From the NCBI GenBank assembly GCA_014706385.1, contig JACGZH010000004.1, positions 248,001 to 312,000 of the forward strand: a stretch of DNA of 64,000 nucleotides. Direction: 5' to 3'. This document shows, piece by piece, positions 35,501 to 47,939 of this stretch. The notes under the pieces were generated by a model. It did no database searches. It saw only the letters and a program-made list of their open reading frames with translations, and was not told the DNA's origin. The translations under genes were made by a program, and so were the position numbers. Each line of letters starts with the position of its first letter. The first letter of the stretch is position 1. Origin of the DNA: Phaffia rhodozyma. Its lineage: Eukaryota; Basidiomycota; Tremellomycetes; Cystofilobasidiales; Mrakiaceae.

Positions 35501-35718
35501 GGAGGAAAGGAGAGATCACTGTGTTCATACAGGGTGTGCAGCTCGAGAGGATATGGAAGCACAGAAAGATAGCGTTCGCAATACTGAACGTAGTGGTAGT
35601 CACGATAGCAGTCAGCCCTAAATTGAGAGGGCTGGTGTGGGGCTTGTTGCTTTGGTTGTTTGCACTGCTCAAGGCGTATTTCACTTCGAGGCTTGAGATG
35701 CTTGCTGGGGGAATATAA
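32558..35718 (+). CDS. ergosteryl-beta-glucosidase (GH5, Egh1/EGCrP2-like)
   Basis: Retaining glycoside hydrolase expected to remove glucose from ergosteryl glucoside (related fungal enzymes also act on glucosylceramide). Eleven exons: 32558-33048, 33127-33216, 33298-33475, 33580-33738, 33830-34057, 34149-34294, 34392-34427, 34524-34557, 34632-34783, 34864-35143, 35224-35718; 762 codons plus stop. The N-terminus has RGRHFVDSKGRVLWLRGANVGG, then HQDVWSRLSGG. The acid/base glutamate is in MLNEPHHGYIG (about E257) and the nucleophile in MGELGVPMD (about E496). The C-terminal part holds a second, beta-rich domain and a hydrophobic segment (AILNVVVVTIAVSP and VWGLLLWLFALL) that may associate with membranes. 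Length and order match the fungal EGCrP2/Egh1 group; the choice between sterol glucoside and glucosylceramide as substrate is inferred. Confidence 0.92.
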
Positions 35719-36509
35719 ATGTTGTTTTCGGAGAAGTCTTTCTCAAACCATGTGCGCGCAACTGAGAACGATATAGGATTATTGGATTATCATGCCCAAC
35801 TTTCTGGTTCCTCTCTTCATCTCATGCTCATCGGACTTACTCTGCTCACTTACTGAACGAACGAACCAAGTTGTACCAACCGATCCCGTTCACCATCAAA
35901 GCTGTACTGACCATAAATCACGTGATGCTCATAAACTGACTAAAAACGGCAGCCCGCTCTCCAACTTTTCTCTAGCTCTTTTTTCTCTCAACACAAACCC
36001 ATCCCATCGTCTGTAATGGACCACTGCCTCTCTTCATGTTCCGAGGGCGGTACCCATGGCGTTTCCTTCAAGGGAACGGAAAGAGGTCTTCCCTAAGGGG
36101 GTTTTCTCTTTTGGTGGTTAGAGTAGATGGGATTCAAATCTTCTGTAGACTGTTGATATAAGCCGGGTAACTCTTAGTGAACTTCTTCCTTTGGGAGAGA
36201 TTCTGCTTTGTCGATTGAGAGATTGACGGAGACAGGGGAGTATGCTGACTTCGGGGTCATACATCACCTTTCTTTCTTTTCACCATTCCGTTCATTTCTT
36301 TCCTTGTCTTTCCTTTTCGATGTTGATTCGATTTTGATTCGATTTTGATTGTGGTTTATATGAATGTGCTTCTGCTTTTTCTATTTCTCCATCTTTTTCA
36401 CATGCAAATGCCGATGATATAACGTCCCCTACTGTTGATTCATCCTAAACTCTTTTCTCTCGATCGAACCCAACTCTCCTTCCCAACCGCCTTTCTGAGG
36501 ATCTTCTGA
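35719..36509. other. intergenic, tandem genes
   Basis: No gene or RNA recognised. T-rich stretches (36260-36400) and C/T-rich sequence before the ATG at 36510. Confidence 0.5.
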
Positions 36510-38675
36510 ATGCCTCAACAACTGACATACCTCCTTCTACCGACGGAGTCGATATCCCCTCAATTGTCACCCGTTCTAGCGGCCACGCTTAACAGAGTCA
36601 CTATCTTCAGGACTTTGGATCCAGAACACGGGGAGGTACGAAACTCCTTTCTTTCTCACTCTTGGGTTCTTTCTTGGTATTCTTGTTCAAGCAGCTCCTC
36701 CGACTCTGCTGGATTCATCGAGTCCGTGTTATGTCGAAGAGGTTTGCTATTTGCTGTTGATGGATATCTCACTTCACTGGTCTCAAGGACCAGAAGAAAG
36801 ATGTGTCCAACAGCAAATACTGATGCGTAACGAATCTAATCAATTCTTTCGTTTCTGTGCGGTTTGGTTCGATCGTGAGCGAGAATAGCCGTTTGTATCT
36901 GGCTCGCTTTTGTTGCTCTCTCAATCGATCCCTCCATCTGAACTGTTGACGAGATGGAGAATCCAGTCACCTCTGGGTTATAGTAAGTCAGCTATTTTGA
37001 GTCTGTTCGGTCGTGGGTTTGAATATCTATCACATGAACTCCACTCTCATATGAACAAAACCCATACACAGACATTCATCTTTCCGGCTTAAACCCGTTT
37101 CCGGACTTCTGGATTCCCTTGAAGACTGCACGTCAAATCGCCAAAGATTTAGGTCTTCTGAGAGATTTAGGAAATCTATTAGATTGGAGTACGAGAAGGA
37201 TGAGCAGTTGGTTTGAAGGTGTTGGACCAGATGGCGTCGGCGTCATGGCGCACAAGTTCGTATCAGATCGTTTCTTAGGAGAAGCGCAAGTTGGTTGCAT
37301 CGCTTGAACTGTCATGTGGGCGTTCGAACCCTTTTTTGCTGTCGTTAGTTGGAAGTTGCCGACAGGATTAGTCGGCGCCGAAGTCTATTCACATGAGATG
37401 ATGACGAGGACACCTTTTACTTCTGATGTTGTTTTCCTTCCGGATCATCAACCTGTATGTTGCCCACCCTTATCTGCTACTTTCAACATCCTGTACTCTT
37501 TCTATGAACAGCTGAGACGTTTTGATCTTTACCATTGGGAATTTTCTCAGTTGAGGACCTATCTTTCCGCATCCACATTAGCAGACCTCCAAACGATCTC
37601 GAATGGATCTCTCCTCCCATCAAATGTTCTACCAATCTGGCATTCGCTCATTCTCCTCACCTCCCAGATATTCGAATCTTTTTTCGACAATCGCGAGTCA
37701 ATAAGCTCTTCTGAGGATCCAGAATCGGCCGAAGCGAGCGAATGGTCAGGCGCTGTTGCGGTAGTATGGCTAGGCCGAGTCTTGAGCCCGTTCATAGAGA
37801 AAGACGGATCGCGTGATGTGGGAAGAGGTGATGTGGAGCTGGTGATGGGTGATTTGTTAAGAGGACTGAGGTTGAGGAAGAGGAGATCAAAGCCAGAAGA
37901 AAGAGAATCAAGAGGAGATCCGGTGAAGATTGAGGAGGAAAAAAGAGAGCACGAGGATCTTGAGGAACCGAATGGAGCAGAACACCAAGGCGCACAGGAC
38001 GGCAAGGAGAAGGAGGAGATAGAAGAAAGGAGGAAGACTAGAGAGAGGACATCTGTTAGATGGAAAGTCGCCTCTCAAATCATCGAGACGTTGGGTGTAA
38101 TTGTGTCCGGTTGGATTCGGTATGAGCTATCTGCCAACGATCTGAATCCAAACAATGAACTCCGCTCCTTCCTTCCACCTTCCACCTCCCCTTTCACTCC
38201 TTCTACTTCCTCTTCACCAGCATATAGTCTCAACCTAGATGACCTGGCGGCTCTCATCGAACAAACTGAGAAGACGTTGACGAATAGATTTGACGAGCAG
38301 TCTTTGGCTCTCAATACCTTTCATTCAAATCTAAAATCCTCCGGTCTTCAATCTCTCCATGCGACATCCGTTCCACACTTTCACCGCGCGCAGAAAGAGA
38401 GAAGTAATGAAACCGAACGAGAGGTTAAAATACAACTTACAATTCTTGCGCTCATATGTTCAAACCTCTTGCTGGCAGCCTCCGTCTGCTATCTACTGCA
38501 TATATCATCCTCAATTGGAACCGGAGTTCAACAAGAACAACAGCTTGGGTTTTCTGTAGGTGAATTAGGAGAAGCAGCGAAACGAAAACGGCAAAGAGAT
38601 GGTCAACGGTGGTCGACAGGAACGTTGTTCTGGGCTTTGCTTCGGTGGCTATGGAAAGTCATCGTCGCGTTTTGA
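36510..38675 (+). CDS. unrecognised protein, possibly membrane-associated
   Basis: I cannot place this family. The 5' exons are clear in phase: 36510-36635 (starts MPQQLTYLLLPTESIS), 36889-36982, and 37072 to about 37290 (GLNPFPDFWIPLKTARQIA, then LGLLRDLGNLLDWSTRRMSS). The 3' part is one long open frame from about 37510 to the stop at 38675, with a Glu/Arg/Lys-rich coil (37860-38060), a Pro/Ser linker and one hydrophobic helix near the C-terminus (ILALICSNLLLAASVCYLL). How the two parts join between 37290 and 37510 is not resolved: the frame after the acceptor near 37350 soon hits a stop unless another short intron is removed. It could be one gene with an extra intron there, or two genes. 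The arrangement (helical N-terminus, charged coil, C-terminal helix) would suit an organelle membrane protein, but that is a guess. Confidence 0.55.
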
Positions 38676-39259
38676 GTTCTCCTTGTCTGTTCTATCTATC
38701 TCTTTCTTTCCTCTATATTTAATAGCCCAAATCAGGCAGATTTGATATCAGAAGAGGAACTGAAGATGACGACAAGAGGGGCAAATCGCACATAAGAATG
38801 AGGAAGTAGAGTAAGGATTAAGAGGAACTTCAGACGGGATAGAAGGTGAAGCAAAGTATGGGGCCGTACATAAGAGTTGAGAGTGTACGAGAACAAAAAG
38901 TGATGGTGGTACAAGAACCAAAAATAGTTAGGCTATGTATTGATTTGTAAAATCAATTAATGAATGAAAAACAATCAGACAGGCAACAGAAGATAGCGAG
39001 GATGAACAAAATGATGAAAACACAGATTGATTGAGAAGACAGTAGTAAAGGATAGAAGGAAGATAGATACACATCCGGAGTAGGTGAAGAAAGAAGAAAG
39101 AAAAAGAAAGAGGAGAAAAAAATGGAACAAAAGGAGGAAAAAAGAGGAGGGCAGATATAGAGTTCAGAAGCAGGGCAACCAGCGCAGATGGAAGTCTGTG
39201 GACGGAAAAGTGATTGAACGGCGCAACTTATTTGGCGGACGCTACTCGAGTCCTGTCTA
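38676..39259. other. intergenic, convergent 3' ends
   Basis: Between the unrecognised protein and the end of the SSK2-type gene. Purine-rich on the plus strand (many aagaaag runs, 39080-39160). An open minus-strand frame here (to 38953) is hydrophobic and pyrimidine-derived and does not look like protein. Confidence 0.45.
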
Positions 39260-42200
39260 AAATATATCCTACTGTAGAGGGCGAGAGAAGGTGATGATTT
39301 GAGTTCTTGAATGTTTCTTTCAAAACAAAGAGAGCAAACGTACCTTCTCGTGCTCTGTATCGTAATGTTCGTTCTCATCCAGAGGAGAAACGCCATCGCC
39401 ATCGACGATTTCTTGCCCCTCGTATCCTTCGTATCCTTCGTAACCCTCGTCATCCACTGGCGTATGCCGGAGACTAGAGTCAGCCTCAGAATAAACATAA
39501 CTTCCGCTACTTGAATCAACCGAGGATTCGTTGATGTAGCTCGTATTTGCCAGTTCATCTGCTATCACCTCAGGATCACCTAGCGTATCGCGGAACTCGA
39601 TCCACCTGCGAGCAAACATGAGCGAAACAAATCAGAAAAAAAAATGATCGGGACAAGGTTTTAGGGAAATCAGAAACTTACGAAGTCATCCAAGGGTGTT
39701 GTGTCAAGAGCTCGGCGGCGGTAGGTCGTTCCTCGGCGTTCATACATAAGCAGCAGAGAATAAAGTCTAGTCCTAGTTCCGAAATCTGGTCTGCATCCGG
39801 CATGGGCGGTAATTCACCTGCACCGATTCTATTGATAAGACAAAAACGATACACAAAGCCGTTGAGCACTCAACACATCGACTTTGCGAGAAAATCAGAG
39901 AAAAAGAGAGCAAGCAACATACTTGTACATGATCGCCCACTCGTTCTCTGCGGATTGCCACGGTTTCTTTCCGGTCGCGAACTCCAAGATCATGCAACCG
40001 ACTGACCAGATGTCCATTGCACCTAGTCGGCCTCCCGGAGTATTCTTGATGACTTCGGGCGACATGTACATTGGAGTTCCTTGGAGAGAATTCATTCCTG
40101 GGTTCCTGGTACGATTGATCGTTCGTTGACCTCGAGCAATAATCTTTGCAGCTCCGAAGTCGACGAGTTTGATGATACCTGCATCGCTCGTCAAAAGCAC
40201 ATCTAAAAAAAAAGCAAATCATTAGAGATTCGAATAGCGATGATTTTCACAATGTATCACAGTAGAAAGAACAAAAGTAATTGTAGCGGACACATGGGGA
40301 CTTACTATCGGGCTTGATGTCTCGATGGACAATTCCTTTGCCATGAAGGTACTCGAGACCTTCTAGTATCTGACAGGCGTAGTTCATGATGACCTCCTCT
40401 TGCTCAATTCGACCATATTCCAACAGATCCTTCAAACTACCACCATCGCAGTATTCTTGGAAAATGTAGACTTTATCCCGGTGAACCTCGATCCCGTAGT
40501 ATTCTACGATGTTGATATGATTGAGCATCTGCATGACGGATGACTCGTCCCGAATCTCCTTGTATACCGTCGGGAGGTTGGAAACATCCGAGAACCGAAT
40601 TTCTTTGACGGCCATGACAGTGTTTTGGTCCATGTTGTGGGCAGTGTAGACTTTCCCATACGCTCCGGCACCGATGAATCGACCCTGTTGCCAATGAATG
40701 GATATGTTGGACGAGGAGGCAGCGAGAGCAAGGAGCGAGCGATCCTCCGGCCGATGCGTATCGACCACCCGACCGATAACGTGCATATCCCAGTCAAGCG
40801 TCCCTCGGTTGTCTTCGAGGGATTGGATAAGCCGCGATCGAGCCTCATGGGTAAGACGCACGCTCTTATCAACAACAGACTCGCCATTCCACTCGCCAAC
40901 CAATCGACGTAAGGCAGCATCGTTCGAGGGTCCTGAGTTTAGGTAACTATAGTGTATACCGTCCTCGTCATGCACAGCCTCCAAGCTAGCTGTCACCTTC
41001 CGGAGTTCAGCTAGCCTATCCTGCTCCTTTTTGGCTTCGTAGCTAGACCTAGCACCAAGGATATCGAAGTGTCCAATGAGAAGTGCCATACAACTCGCCA
41101 CTTTCTCTTGCAGGAGCGCAAATTCGCTCCGGTCTAGATGAAGGATGTTATGACCCCGAGTCATGAGCATGGCGAACTCGAGCGCATTGACAGTCCATCT
41201 GAATGTTTTGTGGTCTGTTGGGTCACAATCCTCACAGATAAAGGCGACCCAATCGATAGCGAGGATCATCAAGGGCCGACTGAATCTAGACCAAGTAGGT
41301 TGGTCCATATAGTTCGCTACCCGTTGTTCGTGGTCGGATGAGAAAGCGAACCAATTCTCAATCAATTCCTGAGACCCCGGAATCCCACGTAGGGACAATC
41401 GGATATGGGAGACCGACTCGACGATAGCTTCCGAGAGGAGAATAGTGGCCAAACCGATCCTTCGGAGTTCTCTCTGAACAGACGGAAGATGAGCCTGCTG
41501 CTCGATCACGCAAGGCGGTTCTTCACCCTTCTGTCCTGTTTCCGGGTTGGCCAAGGATTCCAAGAACCGATCTTTGCAGGTAGCCAAACGGGCGACTGGA
41601 CCATCTGCGATCAGCCTGGCTCGAGACGCATGTAGATCTAACTCGACCCAGGGTAGAGGAAAGTGCCAAATCGAACCTGGCCAGAAAAACTTCTCTGTAG
41701 GAGCCAGAACAAGGATGTACGTCGCGAGATCAAGATCACCAGCAGGCTCGCCAGCATCCTCTCCGCTACTTCCAATAGGATCCCAGTCTTGAGGAAGAGG
41801 ATTACCGTCTCGGCCGAGGCGTACGGGTCGACTGCCACCATAGTTGGGATAGGCTTTTGTAAGAAGGTCGGCCAGTCGCTCAGGTTGATCTCGAAGACAA
41901 CCATCAGCGATGACGAAGAGACCTTCGGTCTCGAAGGATCCTGTGTAGATCAAGATGTGACCAGAACCTGCAAGCGAGGCAAGGAAGTTGGTAAGATCAA
42001 TCGAGTCCAGAGAGTACTCGGCCGAATTGTCAAACCGGTTCGTAAGTCGCCTGAGAACAGACCAAAACTAAGATCAATAAAGTACTTTGCTATTATTGAA
42101 AAGAAACAGAGATTCATTGAGGAGCAGCGTACCTTGTGAAACGTTGCAGTTTTCGATACCTCATTCTAACCGCTTCTAAAACTTTGCTCAACCAGGCGAC

Positions 42201-45184
42201 TTTCTCCTCTGGTGTCATGATTTTCTCCGCAACTGTCGTTGTGACGGAAACTTTTCCATCAGCCACCGTTTTAGACTCTATCGCAATGATTTCTTCGTCG
42301 AAGGCATTCCGGAGGGCTTTAGGTGGCTTGCAGCTTTTTTTGGAGGATTGGGCTTGCCCGTCGGCCAAGTTGGGTGCAACAGTAGAAACTGGAGGAGAGC
42401 CAGGCTTAGGTACAGGTGCGGAAGAAGGCACCCTCACTTGAGTCTCAAAGTAGTTGATCACACGCTGCATCAATTTCTTTGTCAGAGAGCTTAAGAAGAG
42501 GCAAAACAAAATGTTATGAACCAAGTCAGCATTGATATCTTGGTAAACACTGAACGAGATTATACTGGATGGGAAAATTGGAATACGGGATAAAATACTC
42601 ACCAGAATTGCTCAGCCACAATCAAATCTCCACCTTTGATAGCCTCTGCGCTCTCATTCAGGAACTCCCACTCGTCCTCCAAAATCTCTGTCTCCCGGAA
42701 GTAAACAGCCTTACTTCCACTCTTAAGTTTCCAGTGAAGCAACCTGAAGAAAAATCGTAAGGCTTCCAACAAGACCTCGTCGTAGGTTTCCGACATACAA
42801 GGCGGTAGAAGCCATTTTCGATTCTCATCCGGCTCGATCACTGCTCCGTATTGCTTCTTCATTGTACACGCCAATGCAACACCCAATCGAAAATCGTCCA
42901 ACAGCTGATCGATCACCATCACTGTCGGATTTTCGATCTTCATCGCGTACGCCAGTCGGACCCGGAGGGATTCTTCGACCAACTGGGTAGGGAAGGATAT
43001 TAACTTGGTGATCTCTGCCTGGTAAGGCGGGAGGTTGAGCTCGGTAAAGATTTCTGAATGCTGTAAGTAAGTCGCCTTGGCGGAAGAGATAAGAGTGTAT
43101 ACATCTGACAAAGTCTTTTTCTCAAACGTTCTTTGGAGAGAATCCTCCTTTAGAACCCGTTCGACGAAAGTCGGAGGTCGGAGCGGTTTGTCTTCCTCTC
43201 CTACTCGTTCTCCTCCATGGTGGTTGCCAGTCGAATGATGTGCCCCAGTTTGACCGCCAGGAACAATAGATCCTCCCGGACCTCGAATCGGCTCTTCCGT
43301 GTTGGCCATTTTGACATCCAAATCTTGAGATCCTGTCCATGCTTGAAGAATAGAGATTTGAGTTCGGAGAGACTTGATAACGTTACTCCAACTGACCAGT
43401 GCTTCGATCTTCCGTTGAAATTTGGGCGAGGCATAGAATGGTTTGTCGTGACCAATCGCTTGAATATGTGGATAGAGGGATTCGGCATGGGAGAGTTGTG
43501 CAAGGATGCCGAGGACCTGGTCGTAGGCCGAGATCGGAGTGAGTGTGTCTGATTCGACTGTGCTAGATGGAACGTCGGCCGGTTGTCCAGGAGGTGAAGA
43601 AGGACGGGAGGATGGCAAATCGGCAACATCTGGTTCGGCAGGGGTAGACACGAGTTTCTCGGCGTCAGGTAAAGTAACCTTAAAGTTGGCCACCTCCTGC
43701 AAAATGATGTCTACTGTCCGCTCTCTCCTTTGCGATACCCGTTTGGTCTCCTCTTGAACGGTTCTCCCTCGGAGTTGAGCCCTAATTCCCCACCAGAGGT
43801 TGATTCCTAATTCGTTTCGGATCACATCATAACTGTTTCTCTCTCCACCTATCCGTGTCTTCTCCGATCGAAGGACGTCCCCTGACAAAACTGACGACAG
43901 CATTGCTTGCCACTCTAAACGTTCCCTTCCCTCGGGATTAGCCGCCAATTCTAACATCGATTTCGAGGTCGATGCATCTTGACCAGCCATAAAGTGTTTC
44001 GATCCAGCTACCACCGCCGCCTGGGCAAGATTATCACCTGGGCCAGACAGAAACCCGCTTTGCCTATCACGAACATCTTCCTCAGACGACAAACTTCTAG
44101 GCGTGACCTGTTCAGAAGATCCAATCAAGCCCAATCCTTGACCTCTATGACCTGTCGATCCCAAGGTGGTATTGGCGAAATTCTTCATGTAACCTGGCAT
44201 GAACCCCTCACCCGCTTTGGCCTCTTCGTCGGAGTCGTTGGCGTCGAGAAGTTGACCGAGCCCCGTCTGGAAATAGTTTCGGTCTGGGTCATCGTAATCG
44301 CCCGATCTGCCGAGTGGTCCGGCAAACGATTTGGACAGTTCGCCTGCCCGGCTACGATATCGTTTTTGGAAAAGTGTGAAAGGTTCGGAACGCTGCGTCG
44401 GTGTTAGATTGGATGCTGTCGGCGTGGTCGGAGAAGGAGGCACTCGGGCTTGTCTTGAAGAAGACAGTTGACAAGGTGAACGCGATAATCGATCAGAGAC
44501 CTCTTCTGAGGAGATCCGGCTTTTTGTGTTGGAACTATAAGGTCCGTTGCGGCTAAAGTTAAGGTGTTTAGAACCAAACACACAAACCTCAGGATTCAGT
44601 CTCGATGAAATGTAGACAAGCAAACAGACCAAAGAAAGAGGAAACAAGCAACATACCTATGCCGTTTTTCTGAAGAGTCAGTCTCATGGTTTCTGTGTCC
44701 GTTACCAGAATTTCCGGCAGAATGTCTGGACGTATGCCTCGGAACGGTGTTGTCGTCCTCCTCGTCATCTGACAGGTTGGCTAGAATTCGACCGTGTTTT
44801 CAGATGTCACAAGTTTATCCCAACGAGACCAAGACGGAGAAGAGAGAAGCCGAGAAGAGAGACAACGATAAAATAAGAAGGTGTGAGTTACTTGAACGCC
44901 TTTCTATACTTTCTCCAGATCTAACATCTTGTCTGTATAAATGTTTGACCAGGCATATCCTTCCCGTTCTCGTATGTGCGAGCTATCTACTGAATGCGTC
45001 CTGCCAACATCCAGAACCGATCGGAACTCCTTCACTTCCCTTCATCCTTTAGGAAGATCTACAATGTATCGATCGCTCTCTGCCTCTAGAGGAGTACTCG
45101 CGAGTGATAACGATGGACGAAGGATGGATCGATGGGCGAGATAAAAGAAGGACAGAACTAACCAAAACGAAGAGTCGCCGGCAT
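39260..45184 (-). CDS. SSK2: MAP kinase kinase kinase of the HOG osmostress pathway, SSK2/Wis4-type
   Basis: MEKK4-class kinase expected to phosphorylate the Pbs2-type MEK of the HOG cascade. Exons on the minus strand: 45163-45184 (22 nt, MPATLRF), 44657-44780, 42603-44552, 42133-42489, 40306-42050, 39923-40202, 39682-39828, 39344-39605, then a very short last exon whose end is uncertain (donor GTACGT at 39343; candidate stops at about 39290 or 39265). About 1,630 residues. A long N-terminal region carries the conserved MEKK4/Ssk2 helical segment. The kinase domain begins near residue 1270 with QGRFIGAGAYGKVYTAHN, AVKEI, then GIVHRDIKPDN, KLVDFGAAKI, GTPMYMSPEV and DIWSVGCMILE. After the kinase there is an acidic tail with an EGY repeat. 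The first intron (382 bp) is much longer than the rest. Symbol by family resemblance. Confidence 0.92.
39420..39446 (-). repeat. short tandem Glu-Gly-Tyr repeat in the SSK2 tail
   Basis: Three consecutive 9-bp units (plus strand tcgtatcct/tcgtaaccc pattern) encode EGYEGYEGYEG directly after DDE in the acidic C-terminal tail of the kinase. Confidence 0.8.
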
Positions 45185-45571
45185 GATCCTTCCTCTTTCG
45201 TACTTCTGCCCGCTGATTAGCTCGGTCTATCGATCGGTTGATATGCTTGATAAATCACTGGGCGTATTGTCACTATTCCACCAATAGAGAGAGACAACAA
45301 AGAGGGTGACGAGGAGAAAGTGAGGACTCGGAATAGAGAAGAAAGGGTGAAATCCCAGGTTGGGCCGGACATCTCCCCTGTTCTCTTTTCAACTACAGCT
45401 TACATAATCACATCTTAAATCGAGAGCAGATAATGGCATCGCATACTTGTACATAAAGAAAAAATTACAGTATACCTAGAAACGAGTAGACGACAAACAG
45501 GGAAGATGAATAAGAGAGAGAATCATTGAGCCAGAGAACTCCGGCTTAGATCTTGTTGTGCCACATTGTGT
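45185..45571. promoter_or_regulatory. upstream region of the SSK2-type gene
   Basis: 387 bp between the Fpg stop and the SSK2 start, both on the minus strand. No other feature seen. Confidence 0.45.
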
Positions 45572-47719
45572 TCATAGTACTTTTGCCCTCACAGCCCTCG
45601 CTTTTGATTCCTGGATAGACCCAAAATTAGCGAACCGCCGAAACAAATCAAGTTTAGTCCCAAGTCCAAACGCTATCGATAAACTCAATCTTGCCGCTGC
45701 ACCCAAAGGAGCAGTCCTTGGCCAGAGTCCACTGCCGCCCCTGAGAACCGGTGTCAACGACCAAGTATGGATACGGCTCACGTCGAGCCTCTGCCTGGAA
45801 GGCATAAACCGGTCGCCTAGGGTAGAGGGCAAGGCATGCGAGAAGGGAGTAGAAGGACGAACCGCAAGTTGTCTTGTCCGTTTTGTGCCCACGGACTTCG
45901 GGATTGAGGCCATCGTTTTCGAAGGAGGAGACGATAGTGGCGAGCTAGAGTACTCTCGTTTCGACGCGATCGGCACCTGCGGGTTAGTCGACCTCGTAGA
46001 AAAGTGCCGAGAGGTTCGTATGGGTTGGTCAGGAGAGGCAGGCTCTGTCTTTGCCTTCTTGGACTTTGGTTGTGGTTTCGATTCAGTCTCATCGTCGAAT
46101 CCGCTTTTTGAATCCTTTGCCTTGGATCTCTTGGGGGGCTTGTTGACTTCAGAATCGTTAAACTTGACGTCTAAAGTGATCGGTTTGCTTTTAGAAGCCG
46201 CTTTAGCTTTCTTCGGTCCAGGCGAATTAGGAGGAAGGATTTGAAGTGTCGGTACGAAAGCGGCCGTTCTTCCTCCAATAGTCAAGAACTCGATAGGTGC
46301 CCGAGTACCATCCTCCTGTTACAACAGAGAACAGGTTAACAGAGAATGAATTGAAGGTATTGCCATCTAGTCTTTTGATATGAAATGGAAAACAGGGCAC
46401 ATACCAAGACTACTCTAGGGCCTTTCGATTGATTCTCTTCTTCTGAATCGTCTGCTTTACTCTTGAGCTTTTTAGACTTTCCCTTCCCCCATCTATTGAG
46501 AAACAGCCAGTCGCTTGGGAAGATCGAACTCTCTGATCGACACTGAACCGCAAAACGACAGATATCGCACATCTTTAGTCGGATCCGAGCGAGCTCATCA
46601 TCCGATAGAGATTTCGCTTGCTGGAGCGGATGTATTCGAGCCTGATACAAGATCTCATCTGATATAAAATTGGACAGATCAGCGGCCATGACAGGAAGGA
46701 GACGAGGAAGAAAAAAAAATAAGGACGAACCGGCGACCCAGTTCCCTACACCAGCGGCGACACTTTGATCCAAAAGTACGCTCTTGATTGGCGCAGCCCG
46801 TTTACCGATTAACGCCTTAAACTCTTCATCTGTTGGGGGCGACAATACAGGATCGGGGCCTAGCAGGGAGATTGGAGGCTCATTCTCCGGGTCCTGAAGA
46901 AGCTTTATGCGGGCAAGTCGACGAGGGTCGATGAATGCGATCTGGACGGGAGCGCTGCCCTCTTCATCTGTTTCTAGAGTACCAAGCGTAAGGATGAACT
47001 GAAGCAAGTATATATGAGTCAGGATATGTAAACTTATTCTTTACGAGCTAGAGAGAGCCTACCTTCATGTACTGTATTATTTTTGCAGTGTTCCGTGAAG
47101 ACGATCTCTGTCAGTAGTCGGAACATGCTAGTCAAAGGCTAAGAAGCGATTACATACTTTGGGCGGCCAGTCATCGACGCTCTTTGGTCCTTCCACATAT
47201 TTGAGAGACTCCTCACCCTTGATTCTGAGAGCGCCAGTCATCCCAAAGTGCAACACAGGGAGTTTGCCTTCCTTGGAGAGGACCATCCAGAAACTGCACC
47301 ACCGTTTGAGACGAGGATCAGTTTCTCCTATCAAATAGTCGAGTCTAGGTATGATTTAAGTAGGACTAACACCTTTCCTTTGCGCTTGACATCCAAGACA
47401 GTTCGACCCTGAAGAGTCGAATCCTATTAATTCAATTCACATGGCGATGAGCTGCATGTGTTTGTAATATAGGATCGTCGATTCTTTCAAGGGTAAGCTG
47501 GATGTACTCACAAATTCTCCATCTTCTACATTGACAAAGACGATATTATCCTCCGGAGCCCATTCTACGTGATCAATCCGACGACCTTTCGCCGCTCTCT
47601 CTAGATCCGATCTTGCTCTTTCGACCTCTGTACAAACATGATGAGATGACGATTAGTTAATATCATGACATATATGAACGCCTCTCATCGAGATCGGATG
47701 TACCTGGAAGCTCAGGCAT
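45572..47719 (-). CDS. formamidopyrimidine-DNA glycosylase (Fpg/MutM family) with long basic tail
   Basis: Base-excision-repair bifunctional glycosylase/AP lyase for oxidised purines. Start at 47719 gives MPELPE: Pro2 is the catalytic nucleophile and Glu3 the catalytic acid once Met is removed. The first exon is only 16 nt (47704-47719). Next exons are 47512-47627, 47371-47423, about 47158-47293, about 47053-47107, 46731 to about 47007, about 46400-46680 and 45572-46318. Motifs: KGKVFWMVLSKEGKLPVLHFGMTG, FIDPRRLARIKLL, IKSVLLDQSVAAGVGNWVADEILY (helix-two-turn-helix) and FLTIGGRTAAFVPTLQ, the zincless finger typical of plant and fungal members (no Cys4 finger). After it comes a Lys/Ser/Pro-rich tail of about 200 residues, probably nuclear-targeting or DNA-binding. 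Coordinates of the middle exons are approximate. Confidence 0.9.
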
Positions 47720-47939
47720 GTTGTATGAGAGTCAGTAGATGATGTTAGTCGATGATGGTGGTAGTGACGATGGTGAGAAAGGCGGGAGCACGATCGGAAG
47801 GAGCACTCGTCATCGAAGGTTGACTAAGAAAATGTGTACTAACCTTGTAGTGAATGCTGTTACATCTTCTTTCTTCAGCTCGGCTGATTTTTCTATCTCA
47901 GCATCCTTCTCATACGAGCACATCCATCGTCTCGAATCG
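47720..47939. promoter_or_regulatory. divergent promoter, Fpg / She9
   Basis: Only 220 bp separates the two opposed start codons, so the two genes probably share promoter elements. C/T-rich near 47880-47910 before the She9 ATG. Confidence 0.5.

Noticed and set aside
38953..39558. 201-residue hydrophobic minus-strand frame after the SSK2 kinase
   Set aside because: The Phe/Ser/Leu-rich run reflects a purine-rich plus strand; only its upstream part belongs to real SSK2 sequence in another frame.
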